A stretch of 64,000 bases of DNA from Mnemiopsis leidyi (lineage: Eukaryota; Ctenophora; Tentaculata; Lobata; Bolinopsidae), in NCBI GenBank assembly GCA_000226015.1, contig JH153040.1, positions 1 through 64,000 on the forward strand, written 5' to 3'. Position 1 is the stretch's first letter, and every line of letters starts with the position of its first letter. The notes beneath the pieces were generated by a model. That model worked only from the letters and a program-made list of their open reading frames with translations, was not told the DNA's origin and did no database searches. This document shows, one piece after another, positions 60,691 to 64,000 of the stretch. Position numbers and translations under genes: made by a program.

Positions 60691-63179
60691 GTTGTTATAA
60701 ATGTATTAGTTAAAATAGTAGGTTAAAATAGTAGGTGGCGGTTGATTGTGTTACAAAGTTTTTATTCTGCATGGCAACTTTAATCTACACAGCACAGAGA
60801 AAAAACTCGCGTAAAATGTGGCGATTACAATGAAAAAGTGAATACGTATTTTTTAACCGCGCGTTACGTCGCGTCTGCACTCTGCGAAATTTTGAAATTA
60901 ATCACTTCACTCTTCTATAAAGAATCTTAAGTCATTAAGCTTCATGACAATGCATCTGTTGAAAGGAAAACGACCTGACTTTTTCTCTTGACAGGATGAT
61001 TGACACTTGCTGTAGGTCATTCTCGCAGCCGAGGTTATCATCAAAGCAATGTCTTACGTGATGCTTACATTGTAAAGTAATCAAGTACGTTGTTTAACCT
61101 TTACACAAAATAATGTTGTACGCCATTTTTTACAGCGTTTACGCAACACCGCCCAATACACATTTTTCATGGGAAAGGTACTGTAAGTGTGACTGAAAAT
61201 TCGATTGGAGAATGCTTGTAATCAAATCACATGCAGTGCACTAGAATTTGTATTGGTAACCGGTGCAGTGTAACATATCGATAATTCTACACTGAAAATC
61301 ACACCGAAGTTGTAAAATAGATATTCGTATTTGCAGTGATATTAACACAGAGAGTTGATAACAAGAGCACATGTAACACCATTTTACCACGAACATACAG
61401 TGCGTGTGTGTGTGTGTGTGCACATTATCAAGAGAAATATAAATAGATTGGATATAATTGACAAATGGCACTGTAGGATATCATACTGTTGATACACAAA
61501 TAGAAACAATACATGACAGTGTGGTTTGGTGAGATTTACCGGTCAATTTTGTGGTCAATGTTTGCTAAAATGTTTGCTAAAATGTGGGATGATATCGCAG
61601 CAGACGATCTTATCTTTAAATTTGTGACATGAATAAATATCAGATGAATATAAAGCATAGTAGATAACTTAAACAAATAATAAATAGGGGACGATTGTGA
61701 AATATGTGTGCGATGAATGAGTTTGTGTTCTTTTTCAACTATTTAATGATAAAATATGGCATGACAGTTTCAAAGCTTTAAATCTAAATTGAACTGTTGA
61801 CAACATAATAATGGCGTAATATTCAGCTGGGTTACTATGATTGCACATTGGATTCTGGCATGTAAACTCTGAGCAACTGTAGACAGTATTAATACCATTA
61901 ACATGACCAAATCAAGAATCTTGTAATGTTCCACCAATCCACACACTTACAAATCTATATAGAGACCTTGTCATAACAACGATATATGTGACACTTACAA
62001 ACTTTTGAACGTTTGATTCACAATTTACTGCAACTTTACTTTGACGAATTATTGCAACTACACAAAGTTATTATGCCGCAACACGAGTAAATATGTGTAA
62101 TGAAGAAGAAATATTTTACATGTTCCGCTACATAGTTACCTATTTGACTTTACTAGGAACACACGAACTGCACGGGCTGATTGAAGCCACACAAGTCCGA
62201 GGCTAATTTAGAAGGAGCCTAGAGCTGCCGGATAGAATTAACAGATGTTAGGTAACTATATTTTAGTTAGTATGGCTCGTTCTTGATCACACTTACTGTT
62301 ACTGTGATCTAATATCTGGATCTGAGGCTGATATTGTACTCTACAAATGTAGACTTTACCTGGTGTAGCTGTACCACACAGTAAATACTCCTGTGTTATA
62401 ACTTCTGTAGACTACTTGTTTGGTTAAGACTGCCACCATATAGATATAGTTAAATACTACTTTTAGAAAAAAAATACATTATCAAATCCTAGGGAACTTA
62501 TCAAACACAGACGCTGACACAGACGATGACACAAACGCTGAAAGTTAGAACAGTTAGTGGGATAACTAACGCTTGCAGCATTATTTGTCTCGACTAACTT
62601 GCGTCTTGGAACCTGCTGGTATTAGTCATGGAATGAAACTGGAACACTGATCACTAAGCTGATTACAACGTACATGTACACTTATACTAGTACATGTACA
62701 CTTATAGTAGTACATGTTTTACTGTACATGTCTATTGTGTAAAGCCTACACATTAAGTGAATGTACAATGTAAAATGTACAATTTATGTGGGACTGTATG
62801 CAAATTGTACTTGTCCCCGAATTCAATTTACTCCTTACACTCTACATTAGTACATGAGAGTTGTACATTAAAGCTACCTATTACCGCAGTCAATATGCAT
62901 CAGTAGAGAGATAAACGACATATAATGAAGTACAGTTTTGTTTCCTGCTGCGTAGAATTAAACGTTGAGTAAAAAGTATTAGGTTGCAGTCGATACAGCA
63001 AAATCGTTGATCGTCTGGAAATCAGGAAATCTATCAAAGTTCCTCGACAATAGATAATAATCTCATACTTATTTTAATTCGGACACTCCAACAGCCACAT
63101 GTTACACAAGTGTAACGGCCAATTACAGGAGGCCGAATGTACAATTATACAAACACGCCAGTGACGGTTAAGGTAGTGT
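60691..63179. other. No gene seen
   Basis: AT-rich sequence with a short (GT)n run at about 61402-61420 and a self-complementary repeat with GTACATGTACACTTATA at 62670-62720. No exon or RNA gene was recognised. Confidence 0.5.
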
Positions 63180-63391
63180 GTACCATACTTTTATCGCCCG
63201 AGACTTCGCTGCAATGGGCAGCTACTCATTTAACCCTCAATCACGGTTTCCCGATCATTCGGCTGAGTCGACCGAAGAAGGTTGCATAGGCAAATTCCCT
63301 TAGCGCACTTCTCTAGGACTGGCGGATACGGGATTTGAACCCCCGACCTCCTGCGTGGGAGCCGAGAAGCAAACCACTACATCACCAGCCC
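63180..63391 (-). mobile_element. tRNA-Gly-derived SINE
   Basis: On the minus strand, 63391-63321 looks like a tRNA: A box TGATGTAGTGG (63384-63374), anticodon region GGCTCCCACGCAGGAGG as in tRNA-Gly(CCC), and an intact T arm with B box GGTTCAAATCC (63341-63331). The acceptor-stem halves (GGGCTGG and ATCCGCC) do not pair and no CCA-ready end exists, so this is not a working tRNA. The sequence continues into an unrelated body down to about 63180, as expected for a SINE whose RNA polymerase III promoter is the tRNA head. The exact 3' end was not resolved. Confidence 0.6.
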
Positions 63392-64000
63392 ATATGATGA
63401 TATTTTAATGGGCCAAATGTTGAATAACCTTTTTATAACTGCCAATTTGAAGGGTAGTGGTAATCAAATGAAAGACCATTTGCAATGTAAATTTATTTAT
63501 ATTTGAATGAAGTCAGAAAAACCTCACCTTATTTTCAAACTGACATCTTGCTTCACGCAATCATACTTTTGTCAATAATCAGCCAAAACAAAGTATGCTT
63601 CAAATCATAAGCAACCAGCAAGCTGGGTTAAGAGAAATCCCATACAAAACCCGGTAAAAGTTATTTTTAAATCAGCAGGATGCTATAACAGTGTGACGTA
63701 TTATCGGGTAGAATTCATTTAAATTTGATATGTAGTTACCACTTGGTACTTCAGCAAATTATCCCAAAAAACTTACGAATTCAAAACATGCACACACTCG
63801 CAAACAGACACACAATTCCCATGCTCACACTCACTCGCACTCCTTTTTGTGTCGGCACTGCGATACTGTGGCGACGTGACGATTTACTCTTCTTCTGGAT
63901 GTAATTTATTATTGGAATTTCAGCAAATATGATTCAATAAACAGGGAGATCGAGTTAAGTTTCAAGTCTTTACTTTGAAGGATTAAGAGACATTGTATTG
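63392..64000. other. No gene seen
   Basis: AT-rich sequence with a short CA/AC-rich patch near 63790-63840. No feature recognised. Confidence 0.5.

Noticed and set aside
63321-63391. Functional tRNA-Gly gene
   Set aside because: The T arm is intact but the acceptor-stem halves do not pair, and SINE body sequence follows.

Overview
The window is metazoan nuclear DNA, AT-rich and gene-sparse. Genes are broken into short exons (33-600 bases) with GT...AG introns, and exon phases agree across almost every junction I could check. It carries ciliary doublet-microtubule genes, a myosin regulatory light chain and a prostanoid-type receptor. LINE remnants look CR1/L2-like. The light chain resembles the chordate muscle type, so an invertebrate deuterostome such as a tunicate is possible, but the sequence does not prove a phylum. 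All gene models are hand-built from splice signals and reading frame; no transcript was available.

Layout. 1-4.4 kb: mobile-element ground, with a 3' coding scrap, a GC-rich inverted-repeat element, a 1.5-kb foldback element and a LINE scrap. 4.5-9.4 kb (+): ten exons encoding the seven-helix core of a prostaglandin EP-like GPCR. Its last core exon ends in phase 1, and phase-compatible candidate tail exons lie at 22.3-24.5 kb and 28.2-33.0 kb. 9.4-22.3 kb: long intron or intergenic DNA with minisatellites. 28.2-33.0 kb (+): an unrecognised multi-exon coding unit ending in two paralogous exons. 33.7-34.9 kb: GC-rich palindromic repeats around an assembly gap. 36.8-40.8 kb (+): CFAP77 followed by CIMIP2C, both microtubule inner proteins of motile cilia. 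42.2-43.4 kb (+): an intronless type I membrane protein. 44.3-46.4 kb (-): a small secreted eight-cysteine protein in six exons, not visible as any long reading frame. 49.0-50.6 kb (+): loose candidate exons. 50.8-55.8 kb (+): a myosin regulatory light chain with two mutually exclusive 181-base exons. 58.3-59.2 kb (-): the 3' end of an unknown gene with two possible C-termini. 59.3-60.7 kb: a 5'-truncated CR1-like LINE with an assembly gap. 63.2-63.4 kb (-): a tRNA-Gly-derived SINE.

Themes. The strongest pattern is expanded protein choice by exon duplication: duplicated internal exons in the light chain, duplicated last exons at 31-33 kb, and several possible receptor tails. A second recurring pattern is that minisatellites sit on or copy 3' splice sites. 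In CIMIP2C and in the eight-cysteine gene, the repeat unit contains the intron end plus the first bases of the exon.
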